Source of the DNA: Ezakiella sp.
Lineage (GTDB): Bacteria > Bacillota > Clostridia > Tissierellales > Peptoniphilaceae
DNA length: 64,000 nucleotides
NCBI GenBank assembly: GCA_022766605.1
Contig: JALEOH010000030.1
Coordinates: forward strand, 1-64,000
Direction of reading: 5' to 3'
Shown: piece by piece, positions 15,910 through 23,963 of the stretch
How positions within the stretch are numbered: position 1 is the first letter of the stretch
Layout of the letters: every line of letters starts with the position of its first letter
The notes under the pieces: generated by a model
What the model was told of the DNA's origin: nothing
Databases searched by the model: none
The model's input: the letters and a program-made list of their open reading frames with translations, nothing else
Translations under genes and position numbers: made by a program

Positions 15910-17009
15910 TGATTGGAATAGATATAGTTAAAGTTTCGCGATTTCAAGACCTTATCGATAGACGAGGTCTTGATTTTGCACAAAAGATGTTAAATACAAG
16001 TAGCAATGACGTCGATTCGCTTGCTGCTATTTTTGCTGCTAAGGAGGCACTTGGCAAGGCTTTAAAAACAGGCATCAATAGAGATATTTTAAAAAATGCA
16101 AAGCTTATACGCGAGCCTAGCGGGGCTCCTACTATATATTATAATAAAAAACTTTATGAGCTTTCTATTTCACATGATGCAGGCATTGCGGTTGCAGTTG
16201 TAAGTGGATCGGGAAGATATGAGATGGATGAGAAAATACAATCCTTAATAAAGTCCAGGGATCAATATGGAAATAAATCTAGTTTTGGACGGCTTGCAAT
16301 AGTTGCGGGCTCTAAAAAAATGACAGGAGCAGCTGCTTTATCGGCTAATGCCGCCATGAGAACGGGAGTTGGATATACTTATTTATATGTGCCAGAAGAG
16401 CTTATTTCAATTATGCAGCTTAAGACCACTGAGGTCATTGTAGATGATATAAAAAATTTTTATGAGGATATTAAATTAAACGCTATTGCAATAGGCCCAG
16501 GAATCGGTTATGATAGAGATAGAGAGATGATAAATATATTTAATATCTGCAACAAAAACAATATTCCGATATTGGTCGATGCAGATGGATTTTATTATCT
16601 AAAAAAATATAATTTAAAAGCCAATATAATTACTCCCCACGAAATGGAGGCTGCGAGACTTTTGGATGAAGATATTAGCTTTATAAAAGCAAATAGAGAA
16701 CAATCAGCAATAAAATTAAGCAAAAAATACAATGTGATTACTCTATTAAAAGGTAAAGATAGCATTATTACTGATGGAAAAGAAGTATTTATAAATCAAA
16801 CTGGAAATAGTGGATTGGCAAGTGCTGGAACAGGAGATGTATTATCTGGAATAATATCGAGTCTATTGGCGCAAGGATATGATGCAATAGATGCAGCTCG
16901 CTTAGGCTCTTATATTCATGGAAGAGCGGCAGAGATTTATGCAGAAGAAAAATCAGAGCATTCTTTAATAGCATCTGATATAATAGATTATATGGGTTAT
17001 ATTTTTTAG
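15909..17009 (+). CDS. AcpS-NnrD fusion: holo-ACP synthase plus NAD(P)H-hydrate dehydratase
   Basis: Residues 1 to about 108 are an AcpS domain, which moves phosphopantetheine from CoA to acyl carrier protein. GIDIV carries metal-ligand Asp5, FAAKEA carries Glu46, and a SISHD motif is near residue 90. About 12 residues between these acids are missing relative to B. subtilis AcpS. Residues about 115-366 are the ribokinase-like NnrD domain that dehydrates damaged NAD(P)H hydrates: AGSKKMTGAAALSA, DADGFY, TPHEMEAARLL and AGTGDVLSGI (catalytic Asp) are all visible. The usual epimerase half (NnrE) is absent. In Firmicutes these are commonly adjacent genes; one reading frame joins them here without a stop. 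The gene is coupled to pyrE. Confidence 0.9.
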   Translation: MIGIDIVKVSRFQDLIDRRGLDFAQKMLNTSSNDVDSLAAIFAAKEALGKALKTGINRDILKNAKLIREPSGAPTIYYNKKLYELSISHDAGIAVAVVSGSGRYEMDEKIQSLIKSRDQYGNKSSFGRLAIVAGSKKMTGAAALSANAAMRTGVGYTYLYVPEELISIMQLKTTEVIVDDIKNFYEDIKLNAIAIGPGIGYDRDREMINIFNICNKNNIPILVDADGFYYLKKYNLKANIITPHEMEAARLLDEDISFIKANREQSAIKLSKKYNVITLLKGKDSIITDGKEVFINQTGNSGLASAGTGDVLSGIISSLLAQGYDAIDAARLGSYIHGRAAEIYAEEKSEHSLIASDIIDYMGYIF

Positions 17010-17017
17010 GAGGAATT

Positions 17018-17677
17018 ATGCTAAAATATGGAAAATATTTTTCAGCAGCAGCCATCGTGCTTGCAATATATGTGATAGCAATGCTGATTTTTAAAATACC
17101 AATTGATCCAATTATGGGTTCAATTGTAGCTGGAGCAATTGTTTTAATCATGAGCTCAAGCGATCTAAGAAAAATCAGATCACAATTTCAAGAGATGAGA
17201 AGTCAAGTTGCGGAGTATATCGCTGACAAAGATGCAAAAAAATTCATCGAAAATCATAGTAATTTTATCGACAATGCAAATGACGAGGCGGTTAAGAATA
17301 TGGCAATGCTAAATTTAGGTGGTGCCTATGCGGACATAGGGGAATTCGACAAGGCTAGAGAAATAATTGAGGAAATCGACATGAAAGCTTTTGGAAAAAA
17401 GAATTTAAACAATGCCACAGTTAATATAATTATACTAAAATATAGGATTGGCGATTGGGATGAGGGAGATGCTGATTATGATAGAGCCTTTAATGATAAA
17501 TTGCCAAGTGGAATATTGTATGAGATAGTAGATGTGCTAAGGCATAGGAACAATGAGGATTCACTAAGGAGGCTTTCTGATATGAATCTTAAAGAAGAGA
17601 ATAAAGCATATGGAAATTTGATTTCTACTGCAAAGATGTTATTAGCAAAGGGGATAGATCAAGATGTGCGGATTTAG
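17018..17677 (+). CDS. Membrane-anchored TPR-like protein of unknown function
   Basis: I do not recognise a named family. Two predicted membrane helices (about residues 8-24 and 29-47) are followed by a soluble, helix-rich region. Segments such as AMLNLGGAYADIGEFDKAREIIEEI look like a tetratricopeptide repeat, so a scaffold or protein-binding role is plausible. The start has AGGAGGAATT before ATG. The last 14 nt overlap asnB, so it is part of the long pyr-to-pepF unit. No catalytic motif is visible. Confidence 0.7.
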   Translation: MLKYGKYFSAAAIVLAIYVIAMLIFKIPIDPIMGSIVAGAIVLIMSSSDLRKIRSQFQEMRSQVAEYIADKDAKKFIENHSNFIDNANDEAVKNMAMLNLGGAYADIGEFDKAREIIEEIDMKAFGKKNLNNATVNIIILKYRIGDWDEGDADYDRAFNDKLPSGILYEIVDVLRHRNNEDSLRRLSDMNLKEENKAYGNLISTAKMLLAKGIDQDVRI

Positions 17678-19490
17678 TGGTATTGTTGGAAAAAATTTTA
17701 TTTCGGATAATATAAATAGCATGACTTCTGCGATAAAGCATCGTGGACCGTCTAATACTTCTTATTTCAATAAAGAAAATATCTCGTTGGGCTTTGTTAG
17801 ACTCTCTATAATCGATTTAAATGATAGGAGCAATCAGCCGATGATTGACGAGAATACTGGGGTTGTAATTGTATTTAATGGCGAGATATATAATTATAAA
17901 GAGCTTAGAAATGAGCTTAAGAGTGGATATGAATTTACCACTGAATCTGACACTGAGGTGGTTTTAAAAAGCTATTTAAACTGGGGAGAGGACTTTGTAA
18001 ATCATCTAAGAGGAATGTTTGCAATAGCTATTGTAGATGGGAAAAAACTCGTTTTGGCAAGGGATCATTTTGGTATAAAGCCGCTATATTATGGATATTC
18101 TGATAATAATCTTTATTTCTCGTCAGAATTAAAGGGAATACTTGCAAATAGAGAATTTAATAGAGAATTAAATACTGATGAATTATTTTCTTATCTGGAA
18201 TTACAACATATGGCAGGCGATAGCACTTTTGTTAAAAATATTAATAGACTACCATATGGTTCTATTGGGGTGATTGAGGATGTTGAGGCTACTCGCGAAA
18301 TAAAGATAAAAAAATATTTTAAATTTGAATTTACGGATGATGATTTGATTGAAGACGAGAAAGAAGCAGTAAATGAAATAAAAAAAGCACTTGTTAATTC
18401 GGTCAATCTACACAAAAATGCAGATGTGGATCTTGGATGTTTTTTAAGTGGAGGAATAGATAGTTCACTTATAACCGCTCTTAGCATGCCTAAGACCAGT
18501 TTTAGCGTTGGATTTAGCGATGAAAATGGCAAATTCGATGAAAGTGGTGAGGCTAGGGCACTTTCAAAGATTTTGGGTATTGAAAATAGAACGAAGATCA
18601 TTACTGAAAAAGAGGTCTTGGAAAATCTAAGGGATATAGTTTACTATTTGGATGAGCCACAAGCTAATCTCTCATCTATTCCACTTTATTTCTTATCAGA
18701 GCTTGCAAGACGTGAGGTAACTGTTGTATTAAGCGGGGAGGGATCTGATGAGATATTTGGAGGATATGAGAGTTATTTAGAAAATGGCAGTTTGGCAAAG
18801 TATCAGAAATTACCCAAATCCATAAGAAAATTAGCAGCTGGATTATCCAATATTCTTCCCAATTCTGGTTTAAAAAGAAAATTGAAAAAGGGTTCCCTAG
18901 ATGAAAGCGATATATTTATCGGAGAGGCCAATATTGCAAGTCGCGATGATATTGAAGAAATATTGGATAAAAAATATCTTTCTGGATATAATCCACGTGA
19001 ATTGACAAAAGTTTATTTTAACGACAATAGTATTTTAAGAGCAAAGCAGCTTGTGGATTTAAATTTCTTTATGCAAAAAGATATACTACTAAAAGGCGAT
19101 AGGATGAGCATGGCTCACAGTTTGGAGTTAAGAGTGCCATTTTTAGATCTTGAAGTTTGGAATGTTGCAAGAAGACTATCCGATGATTTGAAGATTAGAG
19201 GAAATGTTACGAAATTTGCATTGAGAGAAGCAGCAAGAGACGTGCTACCTGAAGAGTGGTACAACAGACCTAAGAAGGGCTTCCCAGTCCCTATGAGGCA
19301 TTGGTTAAGGCGAGAGGATTTTTATAATGAATTTAAGGAAGTGCTAACTAGCAGTGAAGCGGGCATATTCTTTAATAGAGAAAAATTAGTTCAATTGCTA
19401 GACGAGCATTATGAAGGAAAAAATAGGCATCATAGAAAGCTTTATAGCTATTATGTATTTTTATTGTGGTATGAAAGGAGTTTTAAATGA
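17664..19490 (+). CDS. asnB: Asparagine synthase (glutamine-hydrolysing)
   Basis: Makes asparagine from aspartate, glutamine and ATP. The protein begins MCGFSGIVG, so after Met removal Cys2 is the amidotransferase nucleophile, which fixes the start. The glutaminase domain covers about residues 2-200. The synthetase domain has the PP-loop LSGGIDSSL near 265 and the later SLELRVPFLD segment. Length 608 aa is normal. The start lies within the previous gene and the stop overlaps pepF by 4 nt. Aspartate use links it loosely to PyrB. Confidence 0.94.
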   Translation: MCGFSGIVGKNFISDNINSMTSAIKHRGPSNTSYFNKENISLGFVRLSIIDLNDRSNQPMIDENTGVVIVFNGEIYNYKELRNELKSGYEFTTESDTEVVLKSYLNWGEDFVNHLRGMFAIAIVDGKKLVLARDHFGIKPLYYGYSDNNLYFSSELKGILANREFNRELNTDELFSYLELQHMAGDSTFVKNINRLPYGSIGVIEDVEATREIKIKKYFKFEFTDDDLIEDEKEAVNEIKKALVNSVNLHKNADVDLGCFLSGGIDSSLITALSMPKTSFSVGFSDENGKFDESGEARALSKILGIENRTKIITEKEVLENLRDIVYYLDEPQANLSSIPLYFLSELARREVTVVLSGEGSDEIFGGYESYLENGSLAKYQKLPKSIRKLAAGLSNILPNSGLKRKLKKGSLDESDIFIGEANIASRDDIEEILDKKYLSGYNPRELTKVYFNDNSILRAKQLVDLNFFMQKDILLKGDRMSMAHSLELRVPFLDLEVWNVARRLSDDLKIRGNVTKFALREAARDVLPEEWYNRPKKGFPVPMRHWLRREDFYNEFKEVLTSSEAGIFFNREKLVQLLDEHYEGKNRHHRKLYSYYVFLLWYERSFK

Positions 19491-21250
19491 AAAGAAGCGA
19501 AGTAGCAAAAGAATTAACATGGGATTTAAGCGATCTTGTAAGTTCAAAAGACGATTTTAAATCAAAGTATGATGAGGTTTTAGAGCTAAATAAAAGCTTA
19601 AAATCTCTTAAAGGCACAATTAAGGATGAAAAAGCAATCCATAATTATACTAAAGAGCTCAATCAACTTATGGAAAAGTTTGAAGTTCTAAGTTCATATG
19701 CAGAATTTTGTTATTGTGTCGATGGCAATGATGAAGAGGCATTTAAAATTGTAACTGAAGTGGATAAGCTTGCTAATGAGATTACTCTTACCATAACTGA
19801 TTTGGAAAATGAATTGATGTCCTTAGACGATGATATAATTAGCTTGGCTATGGAAAATTCCGAAGATGCCTTTGTGTATCTTAGAAGTATATTAAAATCG
19901 AAAAAGAGGAAATTATCTGATGATGTTGAAAATGCTCTAGTTGGTTTTAAGGATGTGTGGAGAGCTCCAAATAGATTATATGATACTATAAAGGCAAGTG
20001 ATATTCGATTCCCACAATTTTCTGCAGATGGAAAGGAATATCCAATGACTTTTGGATATTTCGAGGAGAGATATGAATCTAATAAAAGTACCGAGTTAAG
20101 ACGTAAGGCTCATGAAGTTTTTTACAACACCATGAGAAATTATCAATCGACGCTTGCAGAAAATTACAATACTCATCTTAAAATAGATAAGGCAATGAGT
20201 AAATTGCGTGGATTTGATTCTGTATTTGACTATTTACTCGATAAGCAAGATGTAACTCGTGAATCATATGAGCGTCATGTAGATGCTATAAAAAATGAGC
20301 TTCCAATAGTTATGAGAAAATATGCAAAGAAGATAAAAGAAAAATATAAATTAGATAAGATGACCTCGGCTGATTTAAAAGCACCGCTATTTTATGAGAT
20401 GGAAAAAGAGGTGAGCATCGATGAAGCAAAGGATATATTAAAAGAAGGTCTTGCAATACTTGGAGATGATTATGTTAAAGAAACTTTAAAATATATAAAT
20501 AATCGTTGGATTGACTTTGCAGAAAATGAAGGCAAGGCCACAGGAGCTTTTTGCGCCGACGTGCACGGAGTTCACTCATATGTTTTAATATCATGGACTG
20601 GAGCGATGGAAGACGCTTTTGTACTTGCACATGAGCTAGGACATGCTGGACATGGAAGATATACTATGAGAAATAATTCGATTTTAAATAGCTCGTCTTC
20701 GCTATACACCGTTGAATGTCCATCTACTATGAATGAGATGCTTCTTGCAAATAATTTTATAAAAAAAGCAGAAGATGAAGATATGAAAAACTGGGTCTAT
20801 TCTCAAATGATTGAAAGAACTTATTATCACAATTTCGTAACTCATGGAATTGAGGCAATATTCCAAAGAGAAGTTCTAAGAATTATCGACAAAGGTGACA
20901 GTGTAAATGCAAGTATTTTAAATGAATTATTTGGAAATATATTAAGGGAGTTCTGGGGAGATGAAGTTGAAATCATTGATGGAGCTGAGTTGACTTGGAC
21001 AAGGCAGCCTCATTACTTCATGGGTCTATATCCATTCACTTATCAAGCAGGACTATCCATTGCAACAAATGTCTTTTTAAAGATAAGGCAAGGCGATGAA
21101 AATATAATAGGCGAATATAAAGAAGTCTTAAAATCAGGTGGTAAATATCTTCCAAAAGAATGGGCAGCGCATCTTGGAGTTGACATAGAAGGGGATTTTA
21201 TTTCAAAGACCATCGACTATATTGGAGAGCTTGTAGACAGCATTAAATAA
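19487..21250 (+). CDS. pepF: Oligoendopeptidase F (M3B zinc metallopeptidase)
   Basis: Cytoplasmic peptidase that cuts medium-length peptides, fitting the Opp importer upstream. The zinc motif H382-E383-L-G-H386 (HELGHAGH) is intact, and the third ligand lies in the STMNEML segment about 27 residues downstream. The N-terminal half is the helical PepF lid domain. 587 aa is normal. It overlaps asnB by 4 nt and is the last gene before a strong terminator, closing a transcription unit of about 10 kb that begins at pyrB. Confidence 0.94.
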   Translation: MKRSEVAKELTWDLSDLVSSKDDFKSKYDEVLELNKSLKSLKGTIKDEKAIHNYTKELNQLMEKFEVLSSYAEFCYCVDGNDEEAFKIVTEVDKLANEITLTITDLENELMSLDDDIISLAMENSEDAFVYLRSILKSKKRKLSDDVENALVGFKDVWRAPNRLYDTIKASDIRFPQFSADGKEYPMTFGYFEERYESNKSTELRRKAHEVFYNTMRNYQSTLAENYNTHLKIDKAMSKLRGFDSVFDYLLDKQDVTRESYERHVDAIKNELPIVMRKYAKKIKEKYKLDKMTSADLKAPLFYEMEKEVSIDEAKDILKEGLAILGDDYVKETLKYINNRWIDFAENEGKATGAFCADVHGVHSYVLISWTGAMEDAFVLAHELGHAGHGRYTMRNNSILNSSSSLYTVECPSTMNEMLLANNFIKKAEDEDMKNWVYSQMIERTYYHNFVTHGIEAIFQREVLRIIDKGDSVNASILNELFGNILREFWGDEVEIIDGAELTWTRQPHYFMGLYPFTYQAGLSIATNVFLKIRQGDENIIGEYKEVLKSGGKYLPKEWAAHLGVDIEGDFISKTIDYIGELVDSIK

Positions 21251-21254
21251 TATT

Positions 21255-21277
21255 GGGACGCATGCGTCCCTTTTTTT
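21255..21277 (+). terminator. Terminator of the pyrB-pepF unit
   Basis: GGGACGCATGCGTCCC (21255-21270) is a perfect 16-nt palindrome followed by seven T residues, 4 nt after the pepF stop. Confidence 0.93.
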
Positions 21278-21317
21278 GTAAAATTTTCAAAACTTGCAGT
21301 AAAATCCCACTAAAGGC

Positions 21318-21346
21318 TTGAAACCAACAGCAAAATGTGCTATGAT
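21318..21346 (+). promoter_or_regulatory. Promoter of fhs
   Basis: TTGAAA (21318-21323), 17 nt, TATGAT (21341-21346) preceded by TGC, an extended -10. It gives an fhs leader of about 115 nt. Confidence 0.75.
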
Positions 21347-21392
21347 TTAATTGGATAAATTTTTCAAATAAATATAGCTCGATATGGTTATT

Positions 21393-21462
21393 CGATTGAT
21401 CTAATCGGGTATATATTTACATGTAAAGCGATTAGGCAAAGCCTAATCTTATTAAAGGAGGG
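21393..21462 (+). promoter_or_regulatory. fhs leader with mutually exclusive hairpins
   Basis: CTAATCG (21401-21407) can pair with CGATTAG (21429-21435). The same second strand, CGATTAGGC (21429-21437), can instead pair through GATTAGGC with GCCTAATC (21441-21448) around an AAA loop. CGATT (21393-21397) offers a further partner for AATCG. The distal hairpin ends 7 nt before AGGAGGG (21456-21462). No T run follows, so if it acts as a switch it probably acts on translation. No known riboswitch consensus was recognised. Confidence 0.5.
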
Positions 21463-21467
21463 TAATT

Positions 21468-23138
21468 TTGAAGACAGACGTACAAATCGCTCAAGAAGCA
21501 AAAATGAAGAATATCAAAGAAATCGCAGAAGGACTTGGAATTGATAGCGAAGATTTAATTCAATATGGTCACTACAAAGCTAAGATTGAACCAGTAGTTT
21601 ATGAAAGATTGAAGGATAAGCCAGATGGAAAACTAATTCTTGTAACAGCAATAAACCCAACTCCAGCAGGAGAAGGAAAGACAACAGTTAATATTGGTCT
21701 TTCAATGGGATTAAATAAGATTGGCAAAAAGGCTATTTCAGCATTGAGAGAACCATCACTAGGACCTGCTTTTGGTGTTAAGGGTGGAGCTGCAGGTGGC
21801 GGATACGCTCAAGTTGTTCCAATGGAAGATATCAATCTACACTTTACAGGTGACTTCCACGCAATTACATCTGCAAATAATTTAATCGCTGCACTTTTAG
21901 ATAATCATATTCATCAAGGCAATGAACAAAAAATAGACGTAAGAAGAATAGTTTGGAAAAGAGTAGTCGACATGAACGACAGAGCTCTTAGAAATATTGT
22001 CGTTGGACTTGGTGGAGTAAGCAATGGTTATCCGAGACAAGATGGATTTGATATTACAGTTGCTAGTGAAATCATGGCAATTCTATGCTTATCAACAAGC
22101 CTTGATGACTTTAGAGAAAGAGTTTCAAGAGTAGTTATTGCATATAGAAGAGATAAGAGCCCAGTATTTTTAAAGGATATTGGAGGAGAAGGTGCAGTAA
22201 CACTATTGATGAAGGATGCAATTCTACCAAACTTAGTTCAAACTCTTGAAAATACACCAGCAATGCTTCACGGTGGACCATTTGCTAATATTGCTCATGG
22301 CTGCAACTCGATTTTAGCTACAAAATATTCTTTGAAGTTAGCTGATTATGTTGTAACTGAAGCTGGATTCGGTGCTGACCTAGGTGCTGAAAAATTCTTC
22401 GACATCAAGTGCAGATATGGCAATTTAAATCCAAGCGCTGCAGTAATTGTTGCAACAATCCGCGCTCTAAAACACCACGGAGGAGCAAAGAAAGAAGAAT
22501 ATGGAGTTGAAAATCTCGACTATCTAAAGAAGGGATTTGCAAATCTAGAAAAGCATATTGAAAATATTGCAAAGTTTGGAGTACCAGCTGTTGTTGCAAT
22601 AAATAAATTCCCAACAGATACTGATGCAGAAGTAAAACTTCTAAAGGAACTATGCGAAGCAAAGGGCGTAAAGTGCATCTTGACAGAAGTATTTGCCAAG
22701 GGTGGAGAAGGTGCAGTTGAACTTGCTCATGAAGTAGTTCGTGTATGTGAAGAAGAAAAGAGCAACTTTAAACCATTATATGAATTAGATCTAAGCATCG
22801 AAGAAAAAATTGAAAAGATTGCAAAAGAAGTATATGGTGCTGGTTCAGTACACTTCACAAAGGCTGCAAAGACAGCAATTAAACAAATTACAGACAATGG
22901 AATGGCAAATGTTCCAGTATGTATGGCTAAGACCCAATATTCACTATCAGATGACCAAACACTACTCGGTCGCCCAGAAGGATTTGAACTAACAATTCGT
23001 GAAGTTAGAATATCAAATGGTGCAGGTTTTGTAGTAGCAATTACTGGAGATATCATGACAATGCCAGGACTTCCAAAAGTTCCAGCAGCAAATAATATGG
23101 ATATTAAGCCAGATGGAGAAATCGTAGGTCTATTCTAA
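21468..23138 (+). CDS. fhs: Formate-tetrahydrofolate ligase
   Basis: ATP-dependent formation of 10-formyl-THF from formate, feeding purine and one-carbon metabolism. The P-loop is in [14 protein letters not shown] (about residues 60-73), and the family segments [21 protein letters not shown] and LTGDF-like [11 protein letters not shown] follow. 556 aa is normal. Start is TTG with AGGAGGG five nt upstream; no in-frame ATG lies upstream near a ribosome site. Codon use is noticeably more biased than in neighbouring genes, suggesting high expression. It has its own promoter and structured leader. Confidence 0.95.
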   Translation: MKTDVQIAQEAKMKNIKEIAEGLGIDSEDLIQYGHYKAKIEPVVYERLKDKPDGKLILVTAINPTPAGEGKTTVNIGLSMGLNKIGKKAISALREPSLGPAFGVKGGAAGGGYAQVVPMEDINLHFTGDFHAITSANNLIAALLDNHIHQGNEQKIDVRRIVWKRVVDMNDRALRNIVVGLGGVSNGYPRQDGFDITVASEIMAILCLSTSLDDFRERVSRVVIAYRRDKSPVFLKDIGGEGAVTLLMKDAILPNLVQTLENTPAMLHGGPFANIAHGCNSILATKYSLKLADYVVTEAGFGADLGAEKFFDIKCRYGNLNPSAAVIVATIRALKHHGGAKKEEYGVENLDYLKKGFANLEKHIENIAKFGVPAVVAINKFPTDTDAEVKLLKELCEAKGVKCILTEVFAKGGEGAVELAHEVVRVCEEEKSNFKPLYELDLSIEEKIEKIAKEVYGAGSVHFTKAAKTAIKQITDNGMANVPVCMAKTQYSLSDDQTLLGRPEGFELTIREVRISNGAGFVVAITGDIMTMPGLPKVPAANNMDIKPDGEIVGLF

Positions 23139-23149
23139 TAAAAGAGATA

Positions 23150-23194
23150 TGGTATAATATTGTCTAACTATTTAAGTTAGACAATTTAGACAAT
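23150..23194 (+). promoter_or_regulatory. Extended -10 promoter overlapping a 10-bp inverted repeat
   Basis: TGG-TATAAT (23150-23158) is followed directly by ATTGTCTAAC (23159-23168), 7 nt, GTTAGACAAT (23176-23185) and a third half-site TTTAGACAAT (23185-23194). The repeat covers the expected transcription start, so it could be an operator (possibly of one of the two regulators just downstream) or a leader hairpin. No T run follows. Confidence 0.6.
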
Positions 23195-23219
23195 AATTTA
23201 TTTTAATAAGGAGGAAAAT

Positions 23220-23522
23220 ATGACATATAATTCTAGATTGAAGAGCGAACAAACTGATGCTTTTTTTGAAGCAGTACTCGCTTTAGAAAACATGGAAGAA
23301 TGCTACAGATTCTTTGAGGACATCTGCACAATTAAGGAAATTCAAGCTATTTCTCAAAGACTTGAGGTTGCAAAGCAACTTCGTGAAAACAAGACTTATA
23401 ATGAAATCGAAGCTGAAACTGGTGCATCGACTGCAACAATTAGCAGAATCAATCGTGCACTAAACTATGGAGCTGATGGATACAATCTTGTATTCAAGAA
23501 ATTAGGACTATCTAAGGAATAA
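23220..23522 (+). CDS. YerC/YecD-family TrpR-like DNA-binding regulator
   Basis: A 100-residue protein of the TrpR-like family found in Firmicutes. The helix-turn-helix is visible as ETGASTATISRINRALNYG (about residues 62-80), preceded by the family segment FFEDICTIKEIQAISQRLEVAKQL. Some Firmicutes members are thought to control tryptophan or histidine genes, but no target can be named here. It starts with AAGGAGG and has its own promoter with an inverted repeat that might be its operator. The DtxR-like gene follows after one base. Confidence 0.88.
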   Translation: MTYNSRLKSEQTDAFFEAVLALENMEECYRFFEDICTIKEIQAISQRLEVAKQLRENKTYNEIEAETGASTATISRINRALNYGADGYNLVFKKLGLSKE

Positions 23523-23523
23523 T

Positions 23524-23883
23524 ATGGCGAACGAATCCCAGGAAATGTATTTAAAGACGATTTTGCTACTTCATCTTAAGAATAAACCGGCTAGGAGTAT
23601 AGATGTTGCTAATGAACTGGGATATTCAAAGGCTAGTGTATCTCGTGCACTTGGTCTGCTAAAAGATGAAGGCTATGTAACTGTTGAACAAGGAGGTACA
23701 ATAGTCTTTACTGATGAAGGTAGAGCAAAGGCACTAGATGTCTATGACAGATATGTATTTTTAAGAGATGCTCTTTTGCGACTAGGTGTCGATGAAGAAA
23801 CAGCTCATGAAGATGCATGTAAGATGGAGCATGTCGTAAGTGATATAACCTTAAAGAAGTTAAAGGACTTCGTCCTATCATAA
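23524..23883 (+). CDS. Short DtxR/MntR-like regulator with altered metal site
   Basis: A 119-residue winged-helix protein: HTH about residues 20-50 (VANELGYSKASVSRALGLLK) and a dimerisation helix region with EDACKMEHVVSD near 95-106, as in MntR. It stops where the MntR dimerisation domain ends, with no SH3-like third domain. Compared with MntR from memory, the N-terminal ligand pair (D8, E11) reads M8 and K11 in SQEMYLKTIL, and the His77 position is not His. E and H of MEHVVS remain. Metal sensing may therefore be lost or changed. The likely ribosome site AAGGA lies in the end of the preceding gene. Confidence 0.82.
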   Translation: MANESQEMYLKTILLLHLKNKPARSIDVANELGYSKASVSRALGLLKDEGYVTVEQGGTIVFTDEGRAKALDVYDRYVFLRDALLRLGVDEETAHEDACKMEHVVSDITLKKLKDFVLS

Positions 23884-23896
23884 TTAATTAATTTTT

Positions 23897-23925
23897 ATAG
23901 CCTAGGAAATCCTAGGCTATTTTAT
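23897..23925 (+). terminator. Terminator after the regulator pair
   Basis: ATAGCCTAGG (23897-23906) and CCTAGGCTAT (23911-23920) form a 10-bp stem with loop AAAT, followed by TTTTATAC. Confidence 0.8.
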
Positions 23926-23929
23926 ACAT

Positions 23930-23958
23930 AAAAAAATATCCCGATTGAAATCAGGATA
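23930..23958 (-). terminator. Terminator of the penicillin-binding protein gene
   Basis: On the minus strand TATCC and GGATA (23954-23958 and 23937-23941) with an inner GAT/ATC pair form a hairpin just past the stop, followed by a run of seven T (A residues 23930-23936 on the plus strand). Confidence 0.75.
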
Positions 23959-23963
23959 TATTT

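Noticed and set aside
21347-21467. ZTP or THF riboswitch before fhs
   Set aside because: Conserved loop sequences of either class are not present; only competing hairpins are seen.
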